Assembly (NCBI GenBank): GCA_902729315.2
Contig: LR746270.1
Coordinates: 4,528,221 to 4,592,220, forward strand
DNA length: 64,000 nucleotides
Direction: 5' to 3'
DNA from: Spirodela intermedia
Taxonomy: Eukaryota > Streptophyta > Magnoliopsida > Alismatales > Araceae
The notes beneath the pieces were generated by a model, which searched no databases, was not told the origin of the DNA, and saw nothing but the letters and a program-made list of their open reading frames with translations. Positions 49,464 through 60,259 of the stretch are shown one piece after another. The first letter of the stretch is position 1, and each line of letters begins with the position of its first letter. The position numbers and the translations under genes were made by a program.

Positions 49464-51431
49464 ATGGGATATCTGTTCAGGGTGAGGATGTCGTCCTTCT
49501 TCGCAGGCGCCGCCGTGGCCTCTGGATTCGGCTTCTATTTCCTCTACAAGGATTACAGGATCGCTCAAGAGGCCATCTCCCAGCAGGTGAGCTCCCTCCT
49601 CCCTCTCTCGATCTGGAATCTGTTTTTACCTGGGGTCGGTAGTGAGTTGATGGTCGATATCTTCGGAGATACCGTATCCTGTTCTTCCTCTTTTTCCTTC
49701 GAAGAAATTGTTCCGTCTTTTGGTGGAATTCAGAAGAATGGCTAACCTCTTCCCCTGATCTCCAAACTTCGATCCCTTATTCGGATCGAGGTCTAGCCCC
49801 TACGCAGTCCGAGCACCCCTGATGCTGTTGAAATGTTGCCTTGTTTGATGTATTGGCCGCGCATTTGCCCAAGATCGCCTATTTCGTCTCGAAGTTGTCG
49901 ACATCTTCCGCGGCGGATGTTCTTCGTCGTCTTCGTGTTACCTTATCATATCAATGTTTTTTTCTTTTTTTCCACTATCGTACAGAAAGATTTGTCTCGT
50001 CTTTCATGATTCGCTAGATTTAGGCCACTTTGATACCAAGGATAACGGAAGTTTCTTCAGTTTCATCGTTCTACCTGTTTGAGATTCCCCTTTTTATTTT
50101 TCCTTTAGCTCTGCGTTTCCTTCGATTCCACCGTTAAGTCTGCGAGCTCAATTTCTCTGATTGACGTTACCGAGGGAAATTCTGGTAATGTTCAAGTGTC
50201 CAAGTATACCAATTTTTGCACCATTCATTCGCTGTTTATTTTCATTATCCTGTAGACGGATCAACAGCTAAGAGCGGCCAACCTACTGAATTCTTGTGTT
50301 GTGGTTGTCATGTATCCATCACCTGTAGATTTCGGGACCCTCAAGTCTTTGTGTAGGGATCAGTTCATCCGCATTCATCTGAATTTCTAAGTCCCCAGGC
50401 AGTGGATCATTTGGCATCATAGAATGTGAGAACCATCGTTGAGATTGGAGGAAATGAACAGGATTGGTAGTAGACAATCAGCACGGAAGATGATCAAGAA
50501 CTTTACAACAGCAAATAAACGTAGCCTCTAGGGTTCTTTTAGGAGATAAGACACTGATGCAAAGAACAGATGAGATAAAAGCTTAACCTGCTTCTACCAA
50601 GTCAGTAAAAGATTAGAAAGCTTCAACCGTTTCTTAGACTTTGACTTTGAGTTTATCTTTGACTCAAAGTCAAAGATAGACTCAAATATGGAGAATCTGG
50701 AGATATGAGGAATCTATCTTTGACTTTGAGTAGACTGGCTTACCTAAAATATTCCAGCTTCCACGCTCCCCGTTTCTTAGGATTGAGCACAGAAGCGTGC
50801 CTGTATTGCCAGTGCAAGCTGATTCTAAATTATGATCGGAGACAGCTTTGCCTCCGCAGAAAGTTCGATGCTGTCCATATTTTCTTGGACCCCTTATCTG
50901 GGTTTCTTCATGAAAGGAGGTTGCAATGGTGGGTCTCAAAACCATGAATCACTAGGTTTCAAGAACAGTGTTTAGGAGTAGATCTTCACCTAACTACATT
51001 GGAATAGAAGAGCACATATGCGAGGATCCTGATTTGAAACCGTCGCCATTAATGGGAAGCTCCGCCTGCACATTATGCTTGTCAGGCTTTCAGCTGGGCT
51101 TTGCCATGGTCACATAATATGCAGAGTTCCTCAAAACAAATGGACATTTGCTCCTTCTCTAGCGCAGGCATTTGCAGTTCTTCGAGGTCTGGAAGTCCAT
51201 CTAATCTTCCGGCAGACTCTCGTGGTCTTAAGGCTACACAGTTTGCCCTTTTGAGACGTTCTCAGTCTCCACCCCGTTGGAGTGGGATGGCGAGTTGACC
51301 ACTTACTCTACTTCTCCCCCTTGACTTTTTAGGCGAAAAGCGTCTACGAATCCTTGGACGCTCGCGTGACTGCGCTCGAAAGCTTGAAGAAGGCAGACCC
51401 GGTGGCGACCCATATGGAAGCTTCGGAGTAG
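49464..51431 (+). CDS. Small single-pass membrane protein, 73 residues, function unknown
   Basis: Two exons, 49464-49586 and 51333-51431, joined at GTGAGC and TTTTTAG in phase 0, encode 73 residues. The N-terminus MGYLFRVRMSSF is short and basic. A Gly/Ala-rich hydrophobic span follows (about residues 11-29, AGAAVASGFGFYFLY). Then comes a helical, charged stretch with heptad-like Leu/Val spacing (RVTALESLKKAD). The layout resembles small plant proteins of unknown function with one N-terminal membrane anchor and a short coiled coil. I recognise no named family, and the localisation is inferred. The promoter (site II words, purine leader) and clean splice sites support a real gene. The 1.7-kb intron is large for so small a protein and contains a strong inverted repeat. 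Confidence 0.7.
50654..50729 (+). repeat. Overlapping inverted repeats rich in TTGAC/GTCAA
   Basis: TATCTTTGACT and AGTCAAAGATA (50654-50678) form a perfect 11-bp hairpin with a 3-base loop. The right arm can also pair with a third copy at about 50712-50729 (TCTATCTTTGACTTTGA). The cores are W-box (TTGAC) words. It lies inside the intron of the 73-residue gene. Confidence 0.8.
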
Positions 51432-52422
51432 GCTGCGCCGGGATCAAGGTCTGGCGGCGGCGGGATCTTGTTTGGGGGCTTCAGGGCATTCCTCTGCGCA
51501 CCAGTTCGCGTCCTCTGCGGAGGAGTTGTGGTGTCCAAAGCCCCGTGGGCATGAACCCGCGTTGACTTTCCCCCCCGTAATTCCCCACTAGTGCCTCCAG
51601 CGCAGAGCTTCCGTGTATGCACTCGATTGAATCCCTTGAAACGCCGTTTGTTCGACAGAAGTTTCTTTTGCTGGGTTCTAAGTTTTCAACAGGCTGTTCC
51701 CCGGGTATTTAGATTATTCCCATTTCGGGCTCCCTCTTATCCTGCGACCACTGTAAGTCAATCTTCGTTGACTTTCCGCCCCCTAGTTCCCAATTAGTGC
51801 CTCCAGCACAGAGCTCCCATGTATGGACTCCCCCTTGAAACGCCGTTTGTTCGACAGAAGTTTCTTCTGATGGGTTCTAAGTTTTGAACAGGTTATTCTC
51901 TGGGTATTTAGATTATTCCCATTTCGGGCTCCCTTTTATCCTGCCACCGCTGTAAGTCAATCTGGGTCGACTTTCCTCCCCGTATTTCCCCATTAATGGC
52001 TCCTGCGCAGAGCTCCCATGTATGGACTCCAATGAATCCCTTGAAACGCCGTCTGTTCTACAGAAGTTTCTTTTGATGGGTTATACGTCTTCAACAGCCA
52101 GTCAGTCTTCCACACACAGACAGCATGTCCTCCTGGTACAGATTATTCCCATGTCGGCTCCTTATCCTGGAATCGCTGTAAGAAGTCAATCTGGATTTGA
52201 CCGGAGGCAGAGAGGCCAGGGATCTATCCACGTGGGAGAACGTGGCCGCCATCTCCCCGTCCTCGCTTGTGGCTGTGAAGCCAACAGTCTCTCGTGGGCC
52301 TCCTTCCACGGAGATGAAGTGAAGATCTTTTCCTCATCTATCCCAGTGATTGAGAGACTGAGTGAAATATGTAGCAGGCGGCCCTCCGGTGGTTTTGGTC
52401 TGCCTGAGGAAGAGGGGGGTCG
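51432..52422 (+). promoter_or_regulatory. Upstream region of the D27-like gene
   Basis: Apart from the tandem repeat, this contains no gene. The three repeat starts each hold a TTGAC or TCGAC word. Copy 3 ends about 230 bp before the D27-like ATG, so promoter or leader function is possible but unproven. Confidence 0.35.
51561..52194 (+). repeat. Threefold tandem repeat of about 200 bp
   Basis: Three consecutive copies begin at 51561, 51767 and 51966. Each starts G-T-T/C-GACTTTCC. Each then carries CAGAGCT, CCTTGAAACGCCGT, TTCGACAGAAGTTTCTT (CTACAG in copy 3), TTATTCCCAT and CTGTAAG-AAGTCAATCT-type blocks in the same order. Copy 3 is the most diverged. The array fills the space between the 73-residue gene and the D27-like start. 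Confidence 0.9.
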
Positions 52423-54349
52423 ATGGAACTGCTGAGCGCCCCGGCGGGCAGGTTCCCAGCGGCGAGCTTCCGCCGGAGACGTGCCGGCCGCAGCGCGTTC
52501 CGCTGCGCCATCGCGGAGCCGTCGGGTGTGCCGGCGCCGCTAGGGCAGAAGACGCAGTACAGAGACGGCTGGTTCGCGAAGGTGTTCATGGGCCTGTTCG
52601 CCCGCAAGATGGAGAAGTTCGCTTCCGGTGGCATAACGACCAGCAAGGGGATTGGGGACTGGGACTACGAGAGCTTCGTCGACGTCTCCCGGAGGGTGAT
52701 GATGGGGAGGTCGAGAAAGCAGCAGCAGGAGGCGGTACGGGAGGTGCTCCTCTCCATGCTTCCCCCGGGGGCCCCCGCTCAGGTTCGTCGTCTTCCTCCT
52801 CGCCGGAATATCATCGGCGGCGCTCCTCTGACTCCGCCGCCTGCTTGATTAATCGTATCTCCGGTTCAGTGCAGTTCAGGAAGTTGTTCCCTCCGACGAG
52901 ATGGGCGGCCGAGTTCAATGCGGCCCTCACAGTGCCCTTCTTCTACTGGTTGGTCGGCCCATCTGAGGTATCCCCCTAATCTTCTACTGCCTGGTTCTGC
53001 CCATCTGTTTCTTCCATGGGCTTCTTCTTTTGGACTGGAACTTTAGCTGCGAGAATAAGAATGTGGGTTCTTCCTGGTTACATCATTTCCATCCCCTCAT
53101 AATGTTCTTGGGGCGCGTTGACTTGGTGTTTGCTAGCCCTTCCGATTCCCTGCCATTTTAACCAGGAAATATGGTGATGAGGCTACTTTTATCTACTCCA
53201 TTTCTTGCTCTGAATGGTGAGCAGGAAGAAACAAGAATTGCGGATGTAGAGTCTGATTTTCAGATTAAAACGACCAATTGATGGTAAATGGTAGGATTCG
53301 ACAGGGGAAGAACAACTGTTTTGAAGGCGCCTGGGCTGCTCGACCCAGGTTGCCAAAAGGGGGAAACTTGATAAACTTTATTAGCTTGCGCAAGAACATC
53401 AGGGTCTAGATTTCGCCATATATCTGATGTAAATTCTGAAGGCATCCTTTCTCGTCTGATCCTCTTGAAGCAATACCTCCTGATTATCGATATGGGCGTC
53501 CAGATTTGCTGAGTAATTGATGTTCTCAGGTGGTGGAAGTGGAGGTAGACGGGGTCAAGCAGAAAAGCGGAGTCCACATAAAGAAGTGCAGGTGGGTTGC
53601 TCTCTACTTCCTAATTTTGGCAAAAAAATAAAAATAAAATTATTTCGGAGTGCATCAGACCAGAAAGGAAAACAGGGTTGACCCTGAAGCCCAAAGCCCC
53701 TTCTTGTCACTTCACCAACCCCTCACCTTCTTGGGTTTTATTTGTCAACGCAGGTACCTGGAAAACAGTGGCTGCGTCGGGATGTGCGTGAACATGTGCA
53801 AGATTCCCACTCAGGACTTCTTCACCAACGAGTGCGGCCTCCCGCTGACTATGATCCCAAGTAAGCCGCCGTCCTTGGCCAGAACTTACTTCTCGGATAC
53901 ATATATGTAGATAACTCGGCGGAGTGTGGGGAGAATCGGACGCCTTCACTGGCGCAGAAATGAAGCTCCTTTCTGCATCTGGTCAGAGAAACAACACAGT
54001 GGGACAGATTAATGAAAAATAAGGGATTAATAATTATTTATTTATTTAATTAATCTTTTGGAGCACTTGGGTTCAATTGCTTCGAGTTCGGGAGCCGTAA
54101 ATGGATCTCCTTTTCTGCAGATTTTGAAGACATGAGCTGCGATATGGTGTATGGCCAGACCCCGCCGCCTCTCGAAGAGGATCCCGCGGCGAACCAGCCC
54201 TGCTACTCGAGCCTCTGTAAGTTGGATAAAAAGCCCGGTTTTTCTTCTTGACCCATCTCACGAATTGCTCTCTTCTGACCGAAGAAGCTCGTCCTGCAGG
54301 TTCTGTGGCTAATCCGAACTCCCCGGTCTGCCCGAAGCTGCAGAGCTGA
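52423..54349 (+). CDS. D27: D27 (DWARF27) family protein, beta-carotene isomerase-like
   Basis: D27 is a plastid iron-containing enzyme that isomerises all-trans to 9-cis beta-carotene, the first committed step toward strigolactones; paralogues act on related carotenoids. Exons 52423-52782, 52875-52967, 53530-53591, 53754-53860, 54121-54216 and 54300-54349 join in frame to 255 residues. The first ~30 residues are rich in Arg, Ala and Ser, like a transit peptide. YRDGWF, RKLFPPTRW, WLVGPSE, the Cys-rich block CRYLENSGCVGMCVNMCKIP and NFEDMSCDMVYGQ are family hallmarks. The ending (ANPNSPVCPKLQ) recalls the D27-like paralogue group rather than D27 itself, so a strigolactone role should not be assumed. 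A threefold tandem repeat lies just upstream. Confidence 0.88.
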
Positions 54350-55058
54350 GGAAGCTCGCCCTTTTTCTCAATCCCTGGAGACCCATTGCTTGAAGAATGC
54401 ATGCACATAGGCTCCCCCCTCCCGATGTAAATGCGGCCAATTTGCTCGACAGATGAGTCGAATTATTGAAATAAATGACGATATAATCACCATTCCGGAA
54501 AACCCATGTTTTCGTATATTTACTTTCATTTTTATTCGCTTCTTTATTGACGTAGCTTCTCATTACGGGTAAATAAACCATTTTCAAAATATTTCTTTAT
54601 ATTTTCTTATTATGCGTGGTAGGAAATACTGTTGAATTATTGTTATTATTATTATAAAAATATTATTTAAAATTTATTTGAGGCGGGATTTATCTCGTGA
54701 TTTCGGTAGCGGGTGCCGGATCCGATCCTATAGGCTCAGTTAGGATCCGATGTTAGCATTGCCACATCCACCTTGTGGGTCCGATGGGCAAGCAGAGGCG
54801 GTGATAAGGACGCGGTACCCTCCCGGTGGGATCCACCGCCATCGACGGGGACTGAGGGGGCTCTCCACCGACAACTTCGCCGACATCGTCTCGTCTTCTT
54901 CTCTGAGGGGAGTTGCAGGGGGCGCCCGCCGGCGAGCACGAGCGGAGGGGAAGAGGAGGGGGAGGGGATCCTTTGTGCCTTGGAGGGATTCAGGATTAGG
55001 GATTCGAATGTTGATCTCCTTGCGGTCTGGATTTCCAGATCGGCCCGCCGTCGCCAGA
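54350..55058. other. D27-like 3' region and CAND7-like leader
   Basis: It is AT-rich to about 54720 (3' UTR and spacer), then GC-rich. The open frame of the next gene continues upstream to 54750, but that part is Arg/Gly-rich and does not look like a signal peptide, so I treat it as leader. Confidence 0.5.
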
Positions 55059-56399
55059 ATGTCGGCGGCATTGCTCGTCGTGCTGCTCGTTGCGCTGTCG
55101 ATCCCGCCGGCGGCTGCTGAGATCCGGTTCACGGAAATAAGGTCGGACGAGAGGCCAGTCATCCCGTTCGACGAATTTGGTTTCAGCCACAATGGAGTTC
55201 TGGAACTCAATGTCTCGGGGATCGCTTACTCCGACCCCAACCCCGATATGGATCTCTCCCAGTTGGGGTTCTTCCTCAGCACCCGCGACGCATGGTTCCA
55301 CGTACTCCAGCAGATCCAGGACTCGGAGATCACCTGCGTCCTCCAATCCCGCCTCGTGAAGAACGTCTTCACCTTCGACCACCTTCCACGCAAGGGCGAC
55401 GTGAACGGTGCTGCCACCCCTCCCCCTGCCGATTCCTTCGGTGTCGTCTTCTCCGAGACGGATCCCGGCCAGTTTACCGTCGTTTTCGCCAATTGCCTCT
55501 CTCAACAGCAGGTCTCTATGAACGTCTTCTCCTCAATGTACAACAAGGATCCTCGCACCGGTGGCCGGGATTACTTGTCAGCTGGAGCCACCATGCTTCC
55601 TCGGATATACTTCCTCCTGTTCTTGGTTTACGCATTTCTCGCTGGCGTCTGGGTCTTTATCCTCTACAAAAAGCGTCTGACGGCCTTCCGAATCCACTAT
55701 TTCATGCTCGCCGTGATTGTGCTCAAGGCGTTCAACCTTGTCTGCGAGGCCGAGGACAAGTCCTACATCAAGCGCACCGGCAGTGCTCATGGCTGGGACG
55801 TGCTATTCTACATCTTCAGCTTTCTCAAGGGGATTACCCTCTTCACGCTCATCGTTCTGATCGGCACCGGATGGTCCTTCGTCAAGCCATTTCTACAGGA
55901 CAAAGAGAAGAAGGTGATCATGATTGTCATCCCTCTCCAGGTGATTGCTAACATCGCGCAGGTTATCATCGACGAAACTGGTCCCTTCGGTCGGGACTGG
56001 GTCACCTGGAAGCAGGTCTTTCTTATGGTGGACGTCATCTGCTGCTGCGCTGTCCTCTTCCCGATTGTCTGGTCAATCAAGAACCTCAGGGAGGCTGCGC
56101 GTACTGATGGGAAAGCTGCCGTGAATCTCATGAAACTGACACTGTTCCGTCAGTATTACATTGTCGTCATATGCTACATCTACTTCACCAGGGTTGTGGT
56201 GTACGCGTTGACCACCATCACCTCGTACCGCTACCTGTGGACCAGCATTGTCGCGGGAGAGTTGGCAACTCTTGCCTTCTATGTCTTCACAGGCTACAAA
56301 TTCAGGCCCGAGGTGCATAACCCATATTTTGTTATCGCTGATGACGAGGAGGAGGCTGCAGCCGAGGCGTTGAAACAGGATGACGAGTTTGAACTATAA
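55059..56399 (+). CDS. CAND7: Seven-transmembrane GOST/Lung-7TM protein, CAND6/CAND7 (GPR107-like)
   Basis: This is an intronless gene of 446 residues. A signal peptide (residues 1-20, MSAALLVVLLVALSIPPAAA) is followed by a luminal domain of about 155 residues (FGFSHNGVLEL, LGFFLSTRDAWF, VVFANC). Seven membrane spans run from about residue 180, with the conserved LTAFRIHYFML, AEDKSYIKRTGSAHGWDVLFYIF, IGTGWSFVKPFLQDKEKK and ETGPFGRDWVTW regions. It ends in an acidic cytosolic tail, DDEFEL. Members are Golgi or endomembrane proteins proposed as candidate G-protein-coupled receptors or trafficking factors. Upstream in-frame ATGs at 54750 and 55008 exist. I chose 55059 because it puts the hydrophobic signal at the very start; 55008 is the main alternative. 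Confidence 0.92.
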   Translation: MSAALLVVLLVALSIPPAAAEIRFTEIRSDERPVIPFDEFGFSHNGVLELNVSGIAYSDPNPDMDLSQLGFFLSTRDAWFHVLQQIQDSEITCVLQSRLVKNVFTFDHLPRKGDVNGAATPPPADSFGVVFSETDPGQFTVVFANCLSQQQVSMNVFSSMYNKDPRTGGRDYLSAGATMLPRIYFLLFLVYAFLAGVWVFILYKKRLTAFRIHYFMLAVIVLKAFNLVCEAEDKSYIKRTGSAHGWDVLFYIFSFLKGITLFTLIVLIGTGWSFVKPFLQDKEKKVIMIVIPLQVIANIAQVIIDETGPFGRDWVTWKQVFLMVDVICCCAVLFPIVWSIKNLREAARTDGKAAVNLMKLTLFRQYYIVVICYIYFTRVVVYALTTITSYRYLWTSIVAGELATLAFYVFTGYKFRPEVHNPYFVIADDEEEAAAEALKQDDEFEL

Positions 56400-57366
56400 G
56401 ATCTGCCACATTTCGGCAAGGAAGGACTGTTATCTCCTTCTCAGTTTAAGTGTTCATAGAAGTATTTGGTTTCAGCAGATGGTTGGCGTTATTAGATTAC
56501 TTGATATCAACATTTGGACTTGTCACCTAATGAATGATCTTTTGGAGCACATGGAGATCTTGTTCAGCGACAGTCTATAGTATTATCCTTTTTTCTTTTT
56601 CTTTTTTTCTGTCATTTGCTACAGTTTTTACCAGATATTAATGCTATTGATTTATTGGTCATACTCTTTTTCTGGATCTATGCTCAGCATTCACCACCCT
56701 TGCATCCTCTTTTTCTGGATCAATTATCATAGTTTCATTTTCAGCTCTTTTCAATCCAAGCTAGCGTTGGATCTGTTGCCATTTTCACCTGCTGCAAAAC
56801 CATTTTAGTACAGGTATATGAGCTCAGGCAAGATCCGCAAGAGGAAAGAAAACTAGGGTTTTCGGAGATCTTTGACTTCAGACACTTCTTCATCCCATAT
56901 TTGGGCATTATCTTCTTGGCATTTTTCTTACAAATGAGAAACCAATATCAACAGAAACCATGCTGATGCAAGTGGGTACAACACCTCAAGCACAGACTCA
57001 TGTTTGATGAGAAGCCCCTGGAACTGTTCTCCCTGGACTGTTTTGAAATCATCTACATGGCCCGTATCCCTCCGGGGATGGGTCCCAAGCTCAACCACCA
57101 CTCCAAGGGAAGAGAAAGCACAGCCCAGTCATCACGTCAAGAACAGCCCCTGCGCCACGGTCAGCGCAGGGTCGGCTCTTTTTATATTGAATGCCCCCAC
57201 TTGAGCTTACATGATCCCGGGAGTCATTTATTTCCTTACATTTCCCCTCCTACCTCTTCAGATTGCGACTAGTTTTTTACGGTGTTCTTGCTGGCCGGCC
57301 TTCTTATTTCCCACCGTCGCCTCTGTTTATGAGCATCTCCGGCTGTGTTCCTCACTGTAGGTTGGG

Positions 57367-57410
<44 letters not shown>

Positions 57411-58330
57411 TGTCTCTCTAAAACCTGGGTTCATTTGACCCATTAATAAATCTGCTTTCTTGAAACCCGCTAATCCGGCCCACTTAGGAATCTGCAGCAC
57501 TGTGAAATCTTGGATCATCAGACCCATTGAGAAATCTGCTCCACTCCCCTCTCTCCCATTATTTTCTGCCGCCGCCGTCTCCGACCGCCGCCTGACGGCG
57601 GCAGACGGCGGGCAGAGATCTGCATCATAGATCTCTCAACCATCGCTTCCCCTCCATTACCCATCCGCTCCGCCGCCGTGCTCGGTCGGCCACTAATTAA
57701 TAAGAAATACTACTTTAAAAACATTTCGCGGGCTGTAAAATATTAAATACGATTAAATATACTATTTATTCCCTCCTGTAGAAGAAGTATTTATTATTTT
57801 TTTAATCCTTTTTTTTAAGAAACGAGGCTCTCGCCTCATTAATGCCACTCTGCTCAAGTGGGTCAACGGGACTCCCTGTTGACTCCTCCAAGGTCCCAAG
57901 AACGCCGCATAAAAAACTTACTGCAGCTGATTACCGTGGCATAAAGACAATAAATTTAGGCACCGAGGGTTAATATCATAAATGAAAATGAATTATTGTG
58001 GCGAATCATTGGAGTAATTCTGGACATTAACGGCAGTAAGCTCGAAGAAACAGACCGAGAAAGTACAGCGTTATTAGACAACCCAAGTGGGCTCTTGCGG
58101 ATGACCGATGCCGGTGACGTAACGACGAAGACGACCGAGTGTGCGTGCGTACGGCTGCGGTCGTCCTTCTCGAGAAAGTTATGTGTGCATATCCTCGCGA
58201 AAAACTGAATTAGTGCATGTATCCTCACGCGCGGGCATGTTTCCAATGGATGGGGTATATATGAAATAAAATAAATGACAGGTTTTCGCGGTGACCCAGA
58301 ATTCCATCGTCTTCTTCTCCGGCGCCGACG
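56400..58330. other. Intergenic region, CAND7-like to IQD
   Basis: The left part is CAND7-like 3' UTR. A (TC)n tract lies at about 57370-57419. The stretch at 57540-57690 is GC-rich, the remainder AT-rich. There are several short open frames, none with a domain or gene structure. The two genes converge here. Confidence 0.5.
57370..57419 (+). repeat. (TC)n microsatellite
   Basis: A TC dinucleotide tract interrupted by a few TG steps, in the convergent spacer. Confidence 0.85.
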
Positions 58331-60259
58331 TCATCTCAGGCGGCGGCGGAGCTCGGTGGTGGAGGAGGGCGAGACCTCTCCGGGAAGGCTTTCCGCGCAG
58401 GAAGAGACGGTAGATCTCTGCTCCATAGTGCTCTTGAAGCTGGGGCTACGCAGGCTCTGCGAGAAGTCCACCACGCGGCCGCCGCCGGCGAAGTAGCCGT
58501 CGGAGACGGGGAAGGCGAGGCGCTTCCTGACCGTTGCGGCGGCGTGTTCCCTCTCCGGGGTGGAGGGCCGATGCCTTGGCGTGCTCTGAGACCGGAGCCT
58601 GGCCTTGGCCGACTCTGTCGCCGCCATGTAGTTGGGCACGGCGGCGGAAGTTTGGTGATGGCGCAGCCCGCCGGAGCCGTAGTAATGGTAGTAGGAAGAG
58701 GGGCGGGGAGTGTAGGCCGGCGGCGCCGCCAGGCGGGGGCTCGCGGAGCGCACCTGCAGAGGGCGAACTCTCGCCGGCGACGGCGTGGAGGGGGAGTGTT
58801 GGAGCTGCTGCTGCTGCGAGGACGATGACCGAAGAGGAGAAGCGAGATGGGGCGGCGGCGCCGGCGGCCGGCGGGAGGTCGCCGGCCAACCGGTGTCGAC
58901 CTCCAGCGTCTTGATGGGGAGCACTCTCTGGTCTGTGGAGGCCCTCCTTCCTCTGTTCCCGAAGCTCTGATCCCACGAGCCCCTCGCCAGCGCCCACCGG
59001 TCGACGCAGGTGGAGGCCCTCCGCTCCTCCAAAGCGGCGGCGGCGCCGTCGTCCTGCTCGTCGCCGATGGACATGGATGACGTGAGGTTCCTGTCCGACC
59101 TCCATATCTTGACGCAGGAGAAGAAAAAAAACCAGGGAGATTCTCAGAGGAGCGGCGATGGCAGAAGGCAAGTCACGGCGGGGGAGGAGGAGGACGAGGA
59201 GGAAACCTGCTGGGAGAAGGCGTAGGCGAGGGCCCTCTCCCTCTTCATCGCCTGGATCTCCTCCGCATCGTCCGCCACGCTGCTGCCGTCCCTCGACTGT
59301 AGCAAGCAGCATCAATGGCGGAGGGGTGAATTCACAGGGAGAACGAGTACAGACCCACGAAGAAGAAGAAGAAGAAGGGGCAGTCGCAGAACTTGATCTG
59401 TGGGGTGTAGTAGTGTAGTAGTACCATGGATCTCCAGTCGAAGATCTCTGGCGGAAATCTGGCTTCGGAGAGGTTGGTGTCGCAGCTGAAGGAGGACTTG
59501 CTGCCGCCGCCGCCGTAGCTGGCGGAGCCGCCCCCGCCCTCTTGAGAAAGGCGGAGGCGCTGGTCGCGCACCCGCGCCTGCACTCGTACGAGGGCCTGCA
59601 TGCAGCGGAGGGTCATGTTGGCCTGCCGCCGCACGTTGTGGCCCCTAACCAGAGCCTGCAACTTCACCAGGCCCCGCAGCGCCCTCAGCGCCCTCCTCGC
59701 CTGTCATTGCAAGAAAGAAGAAGAAGAAGATCAGATCAGATCAGATCTCTCAGCCGGGGAACTGGGCGTGAAGAAGGGGAGAAATGTGCACCAGGTAGCC
59801 CCGGAAGGCCGTCTGGATGGCCACCGCCGCTCGCTGCTCCCTGAAGAAGGTCGGGGGAGGCTGGCTCTGCCGGCCCACCTCCGCCGCTGGCTGGGCCGTC
59901 GGCGGCGGCGGCGGTGTCACCACCTCGGCGGCGGCAATGGCGGGCTCTTCCGTCGGCTGCCGGGTCGTCGCCAACTTCACCTGGGGCGGATCGTGGACGG
60001 AGGAGGAGGGCTTGCGGAAGAGCCATCTCCTCTTCTCCCTCTTCTGCGAAAAAACCGACGCATGGATTAAATGGGGGAGAGGAGGAGATCACTGTGGTGG
60101 GCGGGAGGAAGACGAAGACCGAACCTTCTCCTCCTCTTCCTCCTCCTGTTGCTGTTCATCTCGTTGATGACCGGCAGCCTTCCTGTCGGAATCCTTGGAG
60201 GGTGACCGGAACGCCCTCTTGACCGCCGTCAGCCATGAGTTCCCCCCTTTCTTTCCCAT
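58331..60259 (-). CDS. IQD: IQ67-domain (IQD) calmodulin-binding protein
   Basis: IQD proteins bind calmodulin and scaffold at microtubules, plasma membrane or nucleus. Coding exons (minus): 60125-60259, 59792-60043, 59425-59700, 59207-59296 and 58331-59107; all phase 0, 509 residues. The N-terminus [20 protein letters not shown] is typical. The IQ67 domain (about 113-180) contains [20 protein letters not shown], split by the phase 0 intron diagnostic of this family, and continues [14 protein letters not shown] and [16 protein letters not shown]. Exon 4 carries [16 protein letters not shown] and exon 5 IWRSDRN. The C-terminal [18 protein letters not shown] block is the second family hallmark. 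Much of exon 5 is Pro/Ser/Arg-rich. The group within the IQD family is not resolved. Confidence 0.93.

Noticed and set aside
54750-55058. 103-codon upstream extension of the CAND7-like protein
   Set aside because: The stretch is Arg/Gly-rich and would bury the clear signal peptide; family members start at the hydrophobic segment.
58446-59315. 289-codon minus-strand open frame overlapping IQD exons 4-5
   Set aside because: It is in a different frame from the conserved IQD blocks and ends in low-complexity Arg/Pro/Leu sequence; a shadow of the IQD exons.
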